Below are positions 43,535-51,608 of a stretch of DNA of 64,000 bases, one piece after another. The notes under the pieces are model-generated. The model saw nothing but the letters and a program-made list of their open reading frames with translations. It did no database searches and was not told the DNA's origin. A program made the position numbers and the translations under genes. The number at the start of each line of letters is the position of its first letter. Positions within the stretch are counted from its first letter, which is position 1. Origin of the DNA: Streptomyces sp. SA15 (GTDB lineage: Bacteria; Actinomycetota; Actinomycetes; Streptomycetales; Streptomycetaceae); NCBI RefSeq assembly GCF_002291145.1, contig NZ_NTGE01000007.1, forward strand, positions 52,418 through 116,417. The letters run 5' to 3'.

Positions 43535-43885
43535 TCAGTTCTCGCGCTTCTCCTTGATCTTCGCGGCCTTGCCGCGCAGCTCGCGCAGGTAGTACAGCTT
43601 GGCGCGACGCACGTCGCCCTTGGTGACGAGCTCGATCTTCTCGACGATCGGGGTGTGCACCGGGAAGGTGCGCTCGACGCCGACGGAGAAGGAGACCTTG
43701 CGGACCGTGAAGGTCTCTCGGACACCGGCGCCCTGGCGACGGATGACTACGCCCTTGAACTGCTGCACACGGGAGCGGTTGCCCTCGATGACGCGGACGT
43801 GGACGTTGACCGTGTCGCCCGGGCGGAAGGCCGGGACGTCGCTGCGCAGCGACGCGGCGTCGACGGAGTCGAGCAGGTGAGACAT
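43535..43885 (-). CDS. rplS: 50S ribosomal protein L19
   Basis: 116 residues from the ATG at 43885, the standard length; an upstream GTG at 43912 would add nine residues. Signature features: [58 protein letters not shown] and the closing [18 protein letters not shown]19 lies at the 30S/50S interface. It is downstream of trmD after a 135-bp gap and precedes the sip genes. Confidence 0.95.
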   Translation of the reverse strand: MSHLLDSVDAASLRSDVPAFRPGDTVNVHVRVIEGNRSRVQQFKGVVIRRQGAGVRETFTVRKVSFSVGVERTFPVHTPIVEKIELVTKGDVRRAKLYYLRELRGKAAKIKEKREN

Positions 43886-43977
43886 TTCGTCTGCTTTCTT
43901 CGCTGATGCCACAGGTCATCAACGGGAACTAGGTGTTCGAAAGGGAGAGCCCTGCGCGTCGGGGCGGGCGTCGTGTC

Positions 43978-43992
43978 CCCCTGTGGCAGGGG
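43978..43992 (-). terminator. Small stem-loop between trmD and rplS
   Basis: CCCCTG (43978-43983) pairs with CAGGGG (43987-43992) over 6 bp with a 3-base loop, about 30 bp after the trmD stop. Possibly a weak attenuator. Confidence 0.35.
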
Positions 43993-44020
43993 CGCACACC
44001 GGACGGCGCACAGCAGCGAC

Positions 44021-44854
44021 CTATTCTTCCACGCCCTCTGGCCTGCGCCAAAATCGGCCGTACGGCTCCCCCGCCGGGTCCGGCGCCCAGCCCAGGATGG
44101 AGAGCATCTCGCGGTCCTTCTTGTCGAAGACCTTGGGATCGCAACGCTCGATGAGGTCGGGCCGGTTGGCGGTCGTACGCTTCAGGGCCTCGTCCCGGCG
44201 CCAGCGGGCGATCTTGCCGTGATGGCCGCTGAGCAGCACGTCCGGGATCTCCCGGCCACGCCACTGCGGAGGCTTGGTGTAGACGGGCCCCTCCAGGAGG
44301 TTGGCCATGGCGCCGGGCGCGAAGGAGTCGTCCCGGTGCGACTGAGCGTTGCCCAGGACCCCGGGCAGCAGCCGCGCCACGGCCTCCGTGACGACGAGTA
44401 CGGCCGCCTCGCCGCCGGCGAGGACATAGTCGCCGATGGACACCTCGTAGACCGGCATCCGGGTCGCGTACTCGTCGATGACACGGCGGTCGATGCCCTC
44501 GTAGCGGGCCGGCGCGAAGATGAGCCAGGGGCGCTCGGAGAGCTCGACGGCGAGTTCCTGGGTGAAGGGGCGGCCGCTGGGGGTGGGGACCACCAGCACC
44601 GGCCGGGTGGCTCCGGTCTCGTAGCCGTCCGCCAGGACGGAGTCCAGGGCGTCCCCCCAGGGCTCGGTCTTCATGACCATGCCCGGGCCGCCGCCGTACG
44701 GAGTGTCGTCGACCGTGTTGTGGCGGTCGTACGTCCAGCTCCGCAGGTCGTGCACATGGACGTTCAGCTGTCCACGCGCGCGTGCCTTGCCGACCAGCGA
44801 GACGTTCAGCGGCTCCAGGTACTCGGGGAAGATCGTGACGACGTCGAGCCTCAT
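44021..44854 (-). CDS. trmD: tRNA (guanine-37-N1)-methyltransferase
   Basis: 277 residues of the SPOUT fold. Motifs: [16 protein letters not shown] start, [29 protein letters not shown], and the deep-knot [17 protein letters not shown]. It methylates G37 of tRNAs to prevent +1 frameshifting. The ATG at 44854 overlaps the rimM stop as ATGA, so translation is coupled. It belongs to the conserved rpsP-khpA-rimM-trmD-rplS block. Confidence 0.96.
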   Translation of the reverse strand: MRLDVVTIFPEYLEPLNVSLVGKARARGQLNVHVHDLRSWTYDRHNTVDDTPYGGGPGMVMKTEPWGDALDSVLADGYETGATRPVLVVPTPSGRPFTQELAVELSERPWLIFAPARYEGIDRRVIDEYATRMPVYEVSIGDYVLAGGEAAVLVVTEAVARLLPGVLGNAQSHRDDSFAPGAMANLLEGPVYTKPPQWRGREIPDVLLSGHHGKIARWRRDEALKRTTANRPDLIERCDPKVFDKKDREMLSILGWAPDPAGEPYGRFWRRPEGVEE

Positions 44855-45420
44855 GCGCTGTCGTCCCTGGAGGAAGCACTGTGTCCATCAGCGACTTCGT
44901 CGCGGGCAGCCTGGTCGTCGATCAGTCCCGGCGGAGGGTCGATGACCGCCCGCTGCTCCTCCAGGTCGATCTCGGTGACGATCTCCTGGACGAACGGGAT
45001 CATGACCTCGCTCCCGTCGGGCCGTTCGACGATGAAGAGGTCCTGGGAAGGCAGGTGCGAGATCTCGGTGATCCGGCCCACCTCCACGCCGTCCTTGGTC
45101 ACGACGTCGAGATCCATGAGCTGGTGGTCGTAGTACTCGTCCTCTTCCTCCGGCAACTCCTCCGGGTCCACCTCCGCGATCAGGAGGGTGTTGCGGAGGG
45201 CCTCGGCGGCGTTGCGGTCGCGGACGCCCTCGAAGCGCAGGAGCAGCCGGCCGCTGTGGACGCGGCCGGTCTCGATGGTGAGCGGGCCCGTCGAGGCGGG
45301 GTCCGTGAGCAGGACGGCGCCCGGGGCGAGCCTGAGTTCCGGCTCGTCGGTGCGGACCTCGACGTTGACCTCGCCCTTGATGCCGTGGGCGCGGCCGACC
45401 CGTGCGACTACGAGCTGCAC
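44851..45420 (-). CDS. rimM: 16S rRNA processing factor RimM
   Basis: 189 residues from the GTG at 45420 (GGAG 10 bases upstream). The N-terminal RimM domain ([26 protein letters not shown]) is followed by a PRC-barrel ([53 protein letters not shown]). It binds S19 and helps mature the 30S head. Its TGA overlaps the trmD ATG. An 83-bp gap with a strong hairpin separates it from khpA. Confidence 0.94.
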   Translation of the reverse strand: MQLVVARVGRAHGIKGEVNVEVRTDEPELRLAPGAVLLTDPASTGPLTIETGRVHSGRLLLRFEGVRDRNAAEALRNTLLIAEVDPEELPEEEDEYYDHQLMDLDVVTKDGVEVGRITEISHLPSQDLFIVERPDGSEVMIPFVQEIVTEIDLEEQRAVIDPPPGLIDDQAARDEVADGHSASSRDDSA

Positions 45421-45447
45421 TGTGCTTGATCTCCTGTCATACGACTT

Positions 45448-45483
45448 CGGGCCGGGGACGGCCCAGTGGCCCTCCCCGGCCCG
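45448..45483 (-). terminator. Strong stem-loop between khpA and rimM
   Basis: CGGGCCGGGGA (45448-45458) and TCCCCGGCCCG (45473-45483) are perfect complements over 11 bp, with an inner GGCC/GGCC pairing. It begins 21 bp after the khpA stop and could partially terminate the rpsP-khpA transcript. Confidence 0.75.
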
Positions 45484-45503
45484 AGCCGGTGCTGCGTTTG
45501 GCG

Positions 45504-45743
45504 TCAGCGGACGTGGTCGACGTCGACCAGGTCGACGCGGACACCGCGGCCGCCGATGGCACCCACGACGGTGCGCAGAGCGCGTGCGGTGCGGCCGTTG
45601 CGGCCGATCACCTTACCGAGGTCGTCGGGGTGGACCCGGACCTCCAGCACACGCCCGCGACGCAGGTTGCGCGAGGCGACCTGCACATCGTCAGGGTTGT
45701 CGACGATGCCCTTCACGAGGTGCTCGAGAGCCTCCTCGAGCAT
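45504..45743 (-). CDS. khpA: KH-domain RNA-binding protein KhpA
   Basis: 79 residues: a single type II KH domain with the GxxG loop GRNG in [20 protein letters not shown]. It starts 2 bp after the rpsP stop, so it is coupled. KhpA-like proteins bind RNA, often with a Jag/KhpB partner, and influence cell-wall and RNA metabolism. Length and location next to rpsP are typical. Confidence 0.92.
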   Translation of the reverse strand: MLEEALEHLVKGIVDNPDDVQVASRNLRRGRVLEVRVHPDDLGKVIGRNGRTARALRTVVGAIGGRGVRVDLVDVDHVR

Positions 45744-45745
45744 GC

Positions 45746-46174
45746 TCAGGCCTCGGTCGACTCAGACGAAGACGACTCGGCCGGGGCCTCGTCCTTCTTC
45801 TCAGTCTTCTTCTTCCGGGTGATCGCCTCACCCTTGCCCTCGTCATCGCCACCGAGAGCCTCGAACGACGGGCGCGCCGCCTTCTCGGCCGGCTGCAGCA
45901 GCGGAGCGGGGGCGGGCTCGCCCTTGTACTTCTGCCAGTCGCCGGTCTTCTTGAGGATCGCGAGCACCGGCTCGGTCGGCTGGGCGCCGACGGAGAGCCA
46001 GTACGCCACGCGGTCGGCGTTGACCTCGATGCGCGAGGGGTTCTGCACCGGGTGGTACAGGCCGATCTCCTCGATCGCACGGCCGTCACGGCGCGTGCGG
46101 GAGTCGGCGACGACGATGCGGTAGTGAGGCGAACGGATCTTGCCCAGACGCTTCAGCTTGATCTTGACTGCCAC
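45746..46174 (-). CDS. rpsP: 30S ribosomal protein S16
   Basis: 142 residues from the GTG at 46174 (AGGAG about 11 bases upstream). The S16 core ([65 protein letters not shown]) is complete. The last about 55 residues are an acidic/basic low-complexity tail ([26 protein letters not shown]) absent from E. coli S16. It heads the rpsP-khpA-rimM-trmD-rplS block. Confidence 0.95.
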   Translation of the reverse strand: MAVKIKLKRLGKIRSPHYRIVVADSRTRRDGRAIEEIGLYHPVQNPSRIEVNADRVAYWLSVGAQPTEPVLAILKKTGDWQKYKGEPAPAPLLQPAEKAARPSFEALGGDDEGKGEAITRKKKTEKKDEAPAESSSSESTEA

Positions 46175-46572
46175 GGGAGTGGGTTCTCCTGGATTTGACG
46201 TGGTTGGGCACGGCGAGATGGCCGCGTGGGGTTGCGGTACCCGAGTGCCCGATGGACGCGTCAGCCGGAGGCGAGAGGGTTCCTGTGCGGCTGTCGAGTA
46301 CAGCTAGCCATTCTGCCATACCCTGCGGGTCGCCTTGACCGGTGGGGCGTGGAGCTGGGCAGGTTTGAGGGGCACCCGGCGTCATCGCGGCCGTACGTCG
46401 GGTGCGCAACTCGGCGCTGCGAGGTGCCGCTGCGCCCACCCGTGCCGCCCATGGGGGTCCCCCCAGGCCCTTAAGGCACTGGGGGAGGCACGACTGCTCG
46501 CAGCTGTCCAGGTCGACCGCAACGGCACACCCGCTCTGCACGTCCGGCACCCACGAGATGCCGGGAAGGCAG
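46175..46572. other. 398-bp intergenic region between the SprT-like gene and rpsP
   Basis: No convincing gene; the short reading frames have no family match. It contains the rpsP upstream region and, at 46460-46485, an interrupted inverted repeat (CCCCCAGGCCC, TTAA, GGCACTGGGGG) of a kind common between Streptomyces genes, which probably ends the SprT-like transcript. Confidence 0.6.
46460..46485 (-). terminator. Interrupted stem-loop downstream of the SprT-like gene
   Basis: CCCCCAGGCCC (46460-46470) and GGCACTGGGGG (46475-46485) pair with two internal mismatches around a TTAA loop, 87 bp beyond the SprT-like stop. Confidence 0.55.
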
Positions 46573-47175
46573 TCAGCTCGCCGCCGCGCCCACGACCTCC
46601 GGGATCCGGAACGGCTTTCCGCAGCCGCCGCACACGATCGGGGCCTGAGCCAGGACCGACGGGACGACCCGGACGTTACGGCCGCAGTCGCAGACCGCCT
46701 TGACGCGGACGCCGCCGCCGGAGGAGCCGTGGCGGGCCGCCGGGCCGCGGAACGAACGTGCCGTGTCGGCGGCGGTCGCCGCCGTGTGGGCCTTGAGGGC
46801 GCGCTGGAGGCGCTCGATGGTCGGACGGTAGCGCCGCTTCGCCTCGGGGGTGAGCGTGACCAGCGAGAAGCCGCTGCTGGGGTGCGGCTCCTCGGGGTGG
46901 TCCAGGCCCAGCTCCTCGGCGATGGCGAGGAATCTGCGGTTGTGGTAGCGGCCGGCACGGGAGGTGTCGCGGATGCCGCGCGAGGCGGCGATGCCATGGA
47001 CTGCCTCGTGAAGCAGTCGCTCGAAGGAGAGCTCGTGACCGCACGCGGACGACGACTCCCCAATCAGGGACTCTGGCGCGGCAAGGTCCGGCAGCTCGGG
47101 GTGGTACCGCTGAATGTCGGCCCACGCCTGTGCCAGCTCTGCGGCGAGAACAGGTGGTGTCTGTGTCGTGCTCAC
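46573..47175 (-). CDS. SprT-like zinc metalloprotein with C-terminal zinc ribbon
   Basis: 200 residues from the GTG at 47175 (a GTG at 47238 would extend it by 21 residues into an AT-rich promoter-like stretch). The HExxH motif HEAVH is in ERLLHEAVHGIAASRGIRDTSRAGRYHNRRF, followed by a helix with further His. The C-terminal CDCG ... CGGCGK is a zinc ribbon. The layout matches SprT/Spartan-type and related actinobacterial proteins; whether it is a protease and on what substrate is unknown. Confidence 0.78.
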   Translation of the reverse strand: MSTTQTPPVLAAELAQAWADIQRYHPELPDLAAPESLIGESSSACGHELSFERLLHEAVHGIAASRGIRDTSRAGRYHNRRFLAIAEELGLDHPEEPHPSSGFSLVTLTPEAKRRYRPTIERLQRALKAHTAATAADTARSFRGPAARHGSSGGGVRVKAVCDCGRNVRVVPSVLAQAPIVCGGCGKPFRIPEVVGAAAS

Positions 47176-47436
47176 GTAATGACAACGAGCCGGGGTGCCC
47201 CAGTGTTCCGATTCCGGGGCATCCCAAATAATTTGCACGTACCCGTCAGTTGCCGCTGATGCGTCCTGACGAGGGCGGGTGCGCTGATCTGCGGAGAAGC
47301 CTCACAGCTCGTACCAAGGTGGTGCGTAGCCTGACGTACGACCCGGCGTGTAGACCGTGTCCACGCGCCGGTGTGGCTGTGGTCGGCGGATGCGCAAGAG
47401 GCCTTTCGGTCGCTCTGGCACCGGAAGGGCGTCACC

Positions 47437-48852
47437 TCAGTAAGCGCGCGCCACGACCGCGACGTTACCGGGTGCGTCCTCGGCGTCGGGCACCGCCCCG
47501 TCCTCGGCGACCAGACACCGTACGGTCACCGCGTGCTCACCCAGCTTGGCCTCGCCTTCTTCGCCGAGCACCGCCCACGGGACGCGCGCCCAGCGGCCGG
47601 CGGTGGCGGCCTCGACCGCCTCGTCGATCGTCGACACGTCGGAGGTGCGGGACTCGCGGCGTTCCCGGGACTGGGCCAGCAGCAGCGCCTGGTCCTCCTC
47701 GAGGACGGCGGGGAGGAGACCGACGACAGAGTCCAGCGACACCGGCTCCTTGCCTCCCGGGATGCGCCGCGCCAGCATCGCCGTGCCGTTCTCCAGGTCA
47801 CGGGGCCCGACCTCGATCCGTACGGGCACGCCCTTGAGCTCCCAGTCGACGGCCCGGCGGCCGAACGGGGTGTCGGTGCGGTCGTCGACGTGGACGCGGA
47901 GGCCGGCCGCCCTCAGCTGGTCGCCGATTTCGCGGACCTTGGCCAGAACCGCATCGTCGCCCTTGATCGCGAGGACGACGACCTGGATCTGCGCCAGGCG
48001 CGGCGGGACACGGAGCCCGTTGTCGTCGCCGTGCATCATCACCAGGGCGCCGATCATGCGGGTCGTGGAGCCCCAGGAGGTCTGCCACACCAGTTCCTGA
48101 GTGCCGTCCTTCGACAGGTACTGGGTATTGAAGGCCTTGGCGAAGTTCTGGCCCAGCTCGTGGCTGGTAGCCATCTGAAGGGCCTTGCCGTCGCCCATCA
48201 TGCCCTCGAGCGTGAGGGTGTTGATGGCGCCGGCGAACCGCTCCTTGACCGTCTTGCGGCCGGGGACGACGTCCATCGCGAGGACGTTCACCATGAAGTC
48301 CTCGTAGACCTTGCGATGGATGTGCGCGGCGAAGTCGCGCGCCTCCTCCCGCGTGGCATGCGCCGTGTGGCCCTCCTGCCAGAGGAATTCGGTCGTCCGG
48401 AGGAAGAGGCGCGGCCTGAGCTCCCAACGCACCACGTTCGCCCACTGGTTGATCAGCAACGGCAGGTCGCGGTAGCTCTGCACCCACTTCGAGAAGTAGT
48501 CGTTGATGATCATCTCGGAGGTGGGGCGGACGACCGCGGGCTCCTCCAGCTCCTTGCCGCCGCCGTGCGTGACGACCGCGAGCTCCGGCGCGAAGCCCTC
48601 CACATGGTCCGCCTCGCGCGTGAGGTACGACTGCGGGATCAGCAGCGGGAAGTACGCGTTCTGTGTGCCCGTCTCCTTGATGCGGGAGTCCATCTCGGCC
48701 TGCATCCGCTCCCACAGCCCGTACCCGTACGGTCGGATCACCATGGTGCCGCGCACCGGACCGTTGTCGGCCAGTTCGGCCTTGTTGATCAGGTCCTGGT
48801 ACCAGCGCGGGAAGTCGTCCGCCTGGGGGGTGAGAACGGGTGCCTTTGCCAT
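47437..48852 (-). CDS. proS: Prolyl-tRNA synthetase, short archaeal/eukaryote type
   Basis: 471 residues. Class II motifs: RGTMVIRPYGYGLWERMQ (motif 1), ELRPRLFLRTTEFLWQEGHTAH (motif 2) and the HGDDNGLRVPPRLA region (motif 3). The roughly 180-residue editing insertion of bacterial-type ProRS is absent. The anticodon domain follows, and the chain ends in the Ala-Arg-Ala-Tyr terminus typical of the archaeal/eukaryotic and Thermus class. The ATG at 48852 is preceded by TACCAT-6 bases, a leaderless layout. It is divergent from a methyltransferase. Whether the genome also has a second ProRS cannot be seen. Confidence 0.93.
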   Translation of the reverse strand: MAKAPVLTPQADDFPRWYQDLINKAELADNGPVRGTMVIRPYGYGLWERMQAEMDSRIKETGTQNAYFPLLIPQSYLTREADHVEGFAPELAVVTHGGGKELEEPAVVRPTSEMIINDYFSKWVQSYRDLPLLINQWANVVRWELRPRLFLRTTEFLWQEGHTAHATREEARDFAAHIHRKVYEDFMVNVLAMDVVPGRKTVKERFAGAINTLTLEGMMGDGKALQMATSHELGQNFAKAFNTQYLSKDGTQELVWQTSWGSTTRMIGALVMMHGDDNGLRVPPRLAQIQVVVLAIKGDDAVLAKVREIGDQLRAAGLRVHVDDRTDTPFGRRAVDWELKGVPVRIEVGPRDLENGTAMLARRIPGGKEPVSLDSVVGLLPAVLEEDQALLLAQSRERRESRTSDVSTIDEAVEAATAGRWARVPWAVLGEEGEAKLGEHAVTVRCLVAEDGAVPDAEDAPGNVAVVARAY

Positions 48853-49061
48853 GGCGTGATGGTACGGGCCGACGTTGCCGGAATGTGAATTTTCGCCACT
48901 CGCACCGGGAAGCCACAAGCAGGGGCCGACAACCCCTGGACGCGGGCTCGAGTGCGGAGTTACCTGGCATACGGGGGGACATACGGGGGGAGTGCGAGCG
49001 CACGTCACGGGGGCTACGGAAACGGGCACAGGGGAAACTCTCGGCGGATTGGGGCGCTTTG

Positions 49062-49919
49062 ATGACACCTACGCTCGTGCGGCAACGCCTGTCCCATGCG
49101 GGAAAGACACCCCGCGTGGACCTGGGCGCACGCGCGCGTGACTGGTCCGAGATCCAGGAGCGGATGCTGGTGCCGCTCTACGAGGCCGTCTACGAGCGAC
49201 TGGAAGTGGGCCCCGCCACGCGGCTGTTGGGCCTCGGCTGTGGTTCCGGGCTGGCCCTGCTGATGGCGGCGTCCAGAGGAGCCGCGGTCACCGGTGTCGA
49301 CTCCTCCTCGCCCGAACGGCTCGCCCTCGCGCGCGAGCGGCTGGCGCCGGGGCCGTGGGGCACGCGCGCGCGTGCCGAGACCCGGCTCGTCGACGGCTCA
49401 CCCCGGGACGCGACCGACGCCAAGGCTCCCGCGTACACCCTGGTGACCGCCTTCGAGCCCATCGGGTGTCTCGCGGGCGACTCGGAGGGGCTCGGAGAAC
49501 TGCTCGCCTCGGCGACGCCGCTCGCCGAGCGGGGGGCGGCCGTGGTGCTGGCCGGCTGGGGTCCGCCGGAGCGTTGCGCCACGTCGTCCGTGCTGCGGGT
49601 GGCCACCAAGCTGGCGGATCCGCTGCGCGGCGGGGGCAGTTGGCGCCCCGCCCTCCGGGACGACCTGGAGGAGGTCGCCCAGCGGGCCGGCCTCAAGCCG
49701 GACGGCTCCGGCCGGGTCGCCTGCCCCTTCGGATACGCCGACGTCGACAGCGCCGTACGAGGGCTGCTGTCGACGGGGCTCTTCGACGCGGCGATCTCCG
49801 CGACGGACCAGGAACAGGTGGACAAGGAGCTGACGGAGTCCCTGCATCCGCATCAGCGCCGGGACGGCACGGTGTGGATGCCGACCGTGTTCCGGTACCT
49901 GATCGCACGCGTTGCCTAG
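49062..49919 (+). CDS. Class I SAM-dependent methyltransferase
   Basis: 285 residues from the ATG at 49062 (GGGG 7 bases upstream). Motif I LLGLGCGSGLALLMAASRGAAVTGVDSS (about 54-81) shows the SAM-binding GxGxG and the acidic Asp. The rest is a Rossmann-like methyltransferase with FEPIGCLAGDSEGL in the post-I region. The N-terminal VDLGARARDWSEIQERMLVPLYEAVYERL resembles small-molecule methyltransferases. The acceptor is unknown. It is divergent from proS and convergent with ffh. Confidence 0.88.
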   Translation: MTPTLVRQRLSHAGKTPRVDLGARARDWSEIQERMLVPLYEAVYERLEVGPATRLLGLGCGSGLALLMAASRGAAVTGVDSSSPERLALARERLAPGPWGTRARAETRLVDGSPRDATDAKAPAYTLVTAFEPIGCLAGDSEGLGELLASATPLAERGAAVVLAGWGPPERCATSSVLRVATKLADPLRGGGSWRPALRDDLEEVAQRAGLKPDGSGRVACPFGYADVDSAVRGLLSTGLFDAAISATDQEQVDKELTESLHPHQRRDGTVWMPTVFRYLIARVA

Positions 49920-49940
49920 GCGTCCGTCACCTGGTCGGAG

Positions 49941-51494
49941 TCAGCCCATGAACTTCTTGAACTCGTCCGGCAGTTCGAAGTCCTGAGGAGCCTGCTGGCC
50001 CGGCACGCCGAAGGCGTTGCCGCCCTGAGCGGCGGCGGCGCGGCGCGCGGCCTCCTCCTGCTCCTGCTGCTTGCGCTTCATCGGGTTGCCGGAGCGCTGC
50101 TTGCCCTTGGCCTTCTTCGGCTGCTTCTTCGACCGGCCGGGGCCGCCGCCCATGCCCGGCATCCCGGGCATCCCCGGCATGCCGCCGCCCTGCGCCATGC
50201 GGGACATCATCTTGCGAGCCTCGAAGAACCGCTCGACCAGGCCCTTCACCGCGCTGACGTCGACGCCCGAGCCCTTGGCGATACGGGCGCGGCGCGAGCC
50301 GTTGATGATCGTCGGCTCCTGGCGCTCGGCCGGGGTCATCGACTTGATGATCGCGGCCGTGCGGTCGACGTCCCGCTCGTCGAGGTTGTTGATCTGGTCC
50401 TTGATCTGGCCCATGCCCGGGAGCATGCCGAGCAGCTTGGAGATGGAGCCCATCTTGCGGACCTGCTCCATCTGGGCCAGGAAGTCGTCGAGCGTGAACT
50501 CCTGGCCCTTCTTCGACGCCAGCTTGGAGGCCATCTTCTCGGCCTCTTCCTGGCTGAACGTCTTCTCCGCCTGCTCGATCAGGGTGAGCAGGTCACCCAT
50601 GTCGAGGATGCGGGAGGCCATCCGGTCCGGGTGGAACGCGTCGAAGTCGTCCAGCTTCTCGCCGTTCGACGCGAACATGATCGGCTTGCCGGTGACCGAG
50701 GCGATCGACAGGGCCGCACCGCCACGGGCGTCGCCGTCGAGCTTCGACAGGACCACGCCGTCGAAGCCGACGCCGTCACGGAAGGCCTCGGCGGTGTTGA
50801 CCGCGTCCTGACCGATCATCGCGTCGACGACGAAGAGGATCTCGTCGGGGCTGACCGCGTCCCGGATGTCCGCGGCCTGCTGCATCATCTCCTGGTCGAT
50901 GCCCAGGCGGCCGGCGGTGTCCACGACCACGATGTCGTGGACCTTGGACTTCGCGTGCTCGATGGAGTCCTTGGCGACCTTGACCGGGTCGCCGACGCCG
51001 TTGCCCGGCTCGGGCGCGAAGGCCGCGACACCGGCCCGCTCGGCGACCACACTGAGCTGGTTGACGGCGTTGGGGCGCTGGAGGTCGGCGGCGACCAGGA
51101 GCGGTGAGTGGCCCTGCTCCTTCAGCCAGCGGCCCAGCTTGCCCGCGAGCGTGGTCTTACCGGCACCCTGCAGACCCGCCAGCATGATCACGGTCGGCGG
51201 CTGCTTGGCGAAGCGGAGGCGGCGGGTCTCGCCGCCGAGGATCGTGACGAGTTCCTCGTTGACGATCTTCAGGACCTGTTGGGCGGGGTTGAGCGCCCGC
51301 GAGACTTCGGCCCCCAGCGCCCGTTCCTTGACGTTTTTGATGAACGTGCGGACGACCGGAAGGGCGACGTCAGCTTCGAGGAGAGCGATGCGGATCTCGC
51401 GCGCCGTGGCGTCGATGTCCGCTTCGCTCAAGCGCCCCTTGCCGCGCAAGTTCTTGAAGGTCGCTGAAAGGCGATCGGAGAGAGTATCGAACAC
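49941..51494 (-). CDS. ffh: Signal recognition particle protein Ffh (SRP54)
   Basis: 517 residues from the GTG at 51494. The NG domain: G1 GLQGAGKTT (107-115), DTAGR (192-196) and KLDGDARGGAA, with the closing loop. The M domain (about 310-450) has Met-rich helices binding 4.5S RNA and signal sequences. A long Gly/Met/Gln/Lys-rich C-terminal tail with a GMPGMPGMPGM repeat follows, longer than the E. coli protein. It targets ribosome-nascent chains to FtsY and SecYEG. FtsY is also in the window. Confidence 0.96.
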   Translation of the reverse strand: MFDTLSDRLSATFKNLRGKGRLSEADIDATAREIRIALLEADVALPVVRTFIKNVKERALGAEVSRALNPAQQVLKIVNEELVTILGGETRRLRFAKQPPTVIMLAGLQGAGKTTLAGKLGRWLKEQGHSPLLVAADLQRPNAVNQLSVVAERAGVAAFAPEPGNGVGDPVKVAKDSIEHAKSKVHDIVVVDTAGRLGIDQEMMQQAADIRDAVSPDEILFVVDAMIGQDAVNTAEAFRDGVGFDGVVLSKLDGDARGGAALSIASVTGKPIMFASNGEKLDDFDAFHPDRMASRILDMGDLLTLIEQAEKTFSQEEAEKMASKLASKKGQEFTLDDFLAQMEQVRKMGSISKLLGMLPGMGQIKDQINNLDERDVDRTAAIIKSMTPAERQEPTIINGSRRARIAKGSGVDVSAVKGLVERFFEARKMMSRMAQGGGMPGMPGMPGMGGGPGRSKKQPKKAKGKQRSGNPMKRKQQEQEEAARRAAAAQGGNAFGVPGQQAPQDFELPDEFKKFMG

Positions 51495-51567
51495 GGCGGC
51501 GTCGGTCCTCGGAGTCGGGGGCAGTCGGAGCGTCTTCCAGGGTATCCGGCCGCGCAAGACAATCGTC

Positions 51568-51593
51568 CCTGCCTGCTGCATCCAGCAGGCAGG
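51568..51593 (-). terminator. Stem-loop downstream of glnD
   Basis: CCTGCCTGCTG (51568-51578) and CAGCAGGCAGG (51583-51593) are perfect complements over 11 bp with a 4-base loop. It lies 15 bp after the glnD stop and ends the amtB-glnK-glnD unit. Confidence 0.85.
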
Positions 51594-51608
51594 AACCTGT
51601 CGGCCAGG

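Noticed and set aside
46217..46572. Small reading frames between the SprT-like gene and rpsP
   Set aside because: Each is Arg/Pro/Gly-rich with no recognisable motif or good ribosome-binding site.
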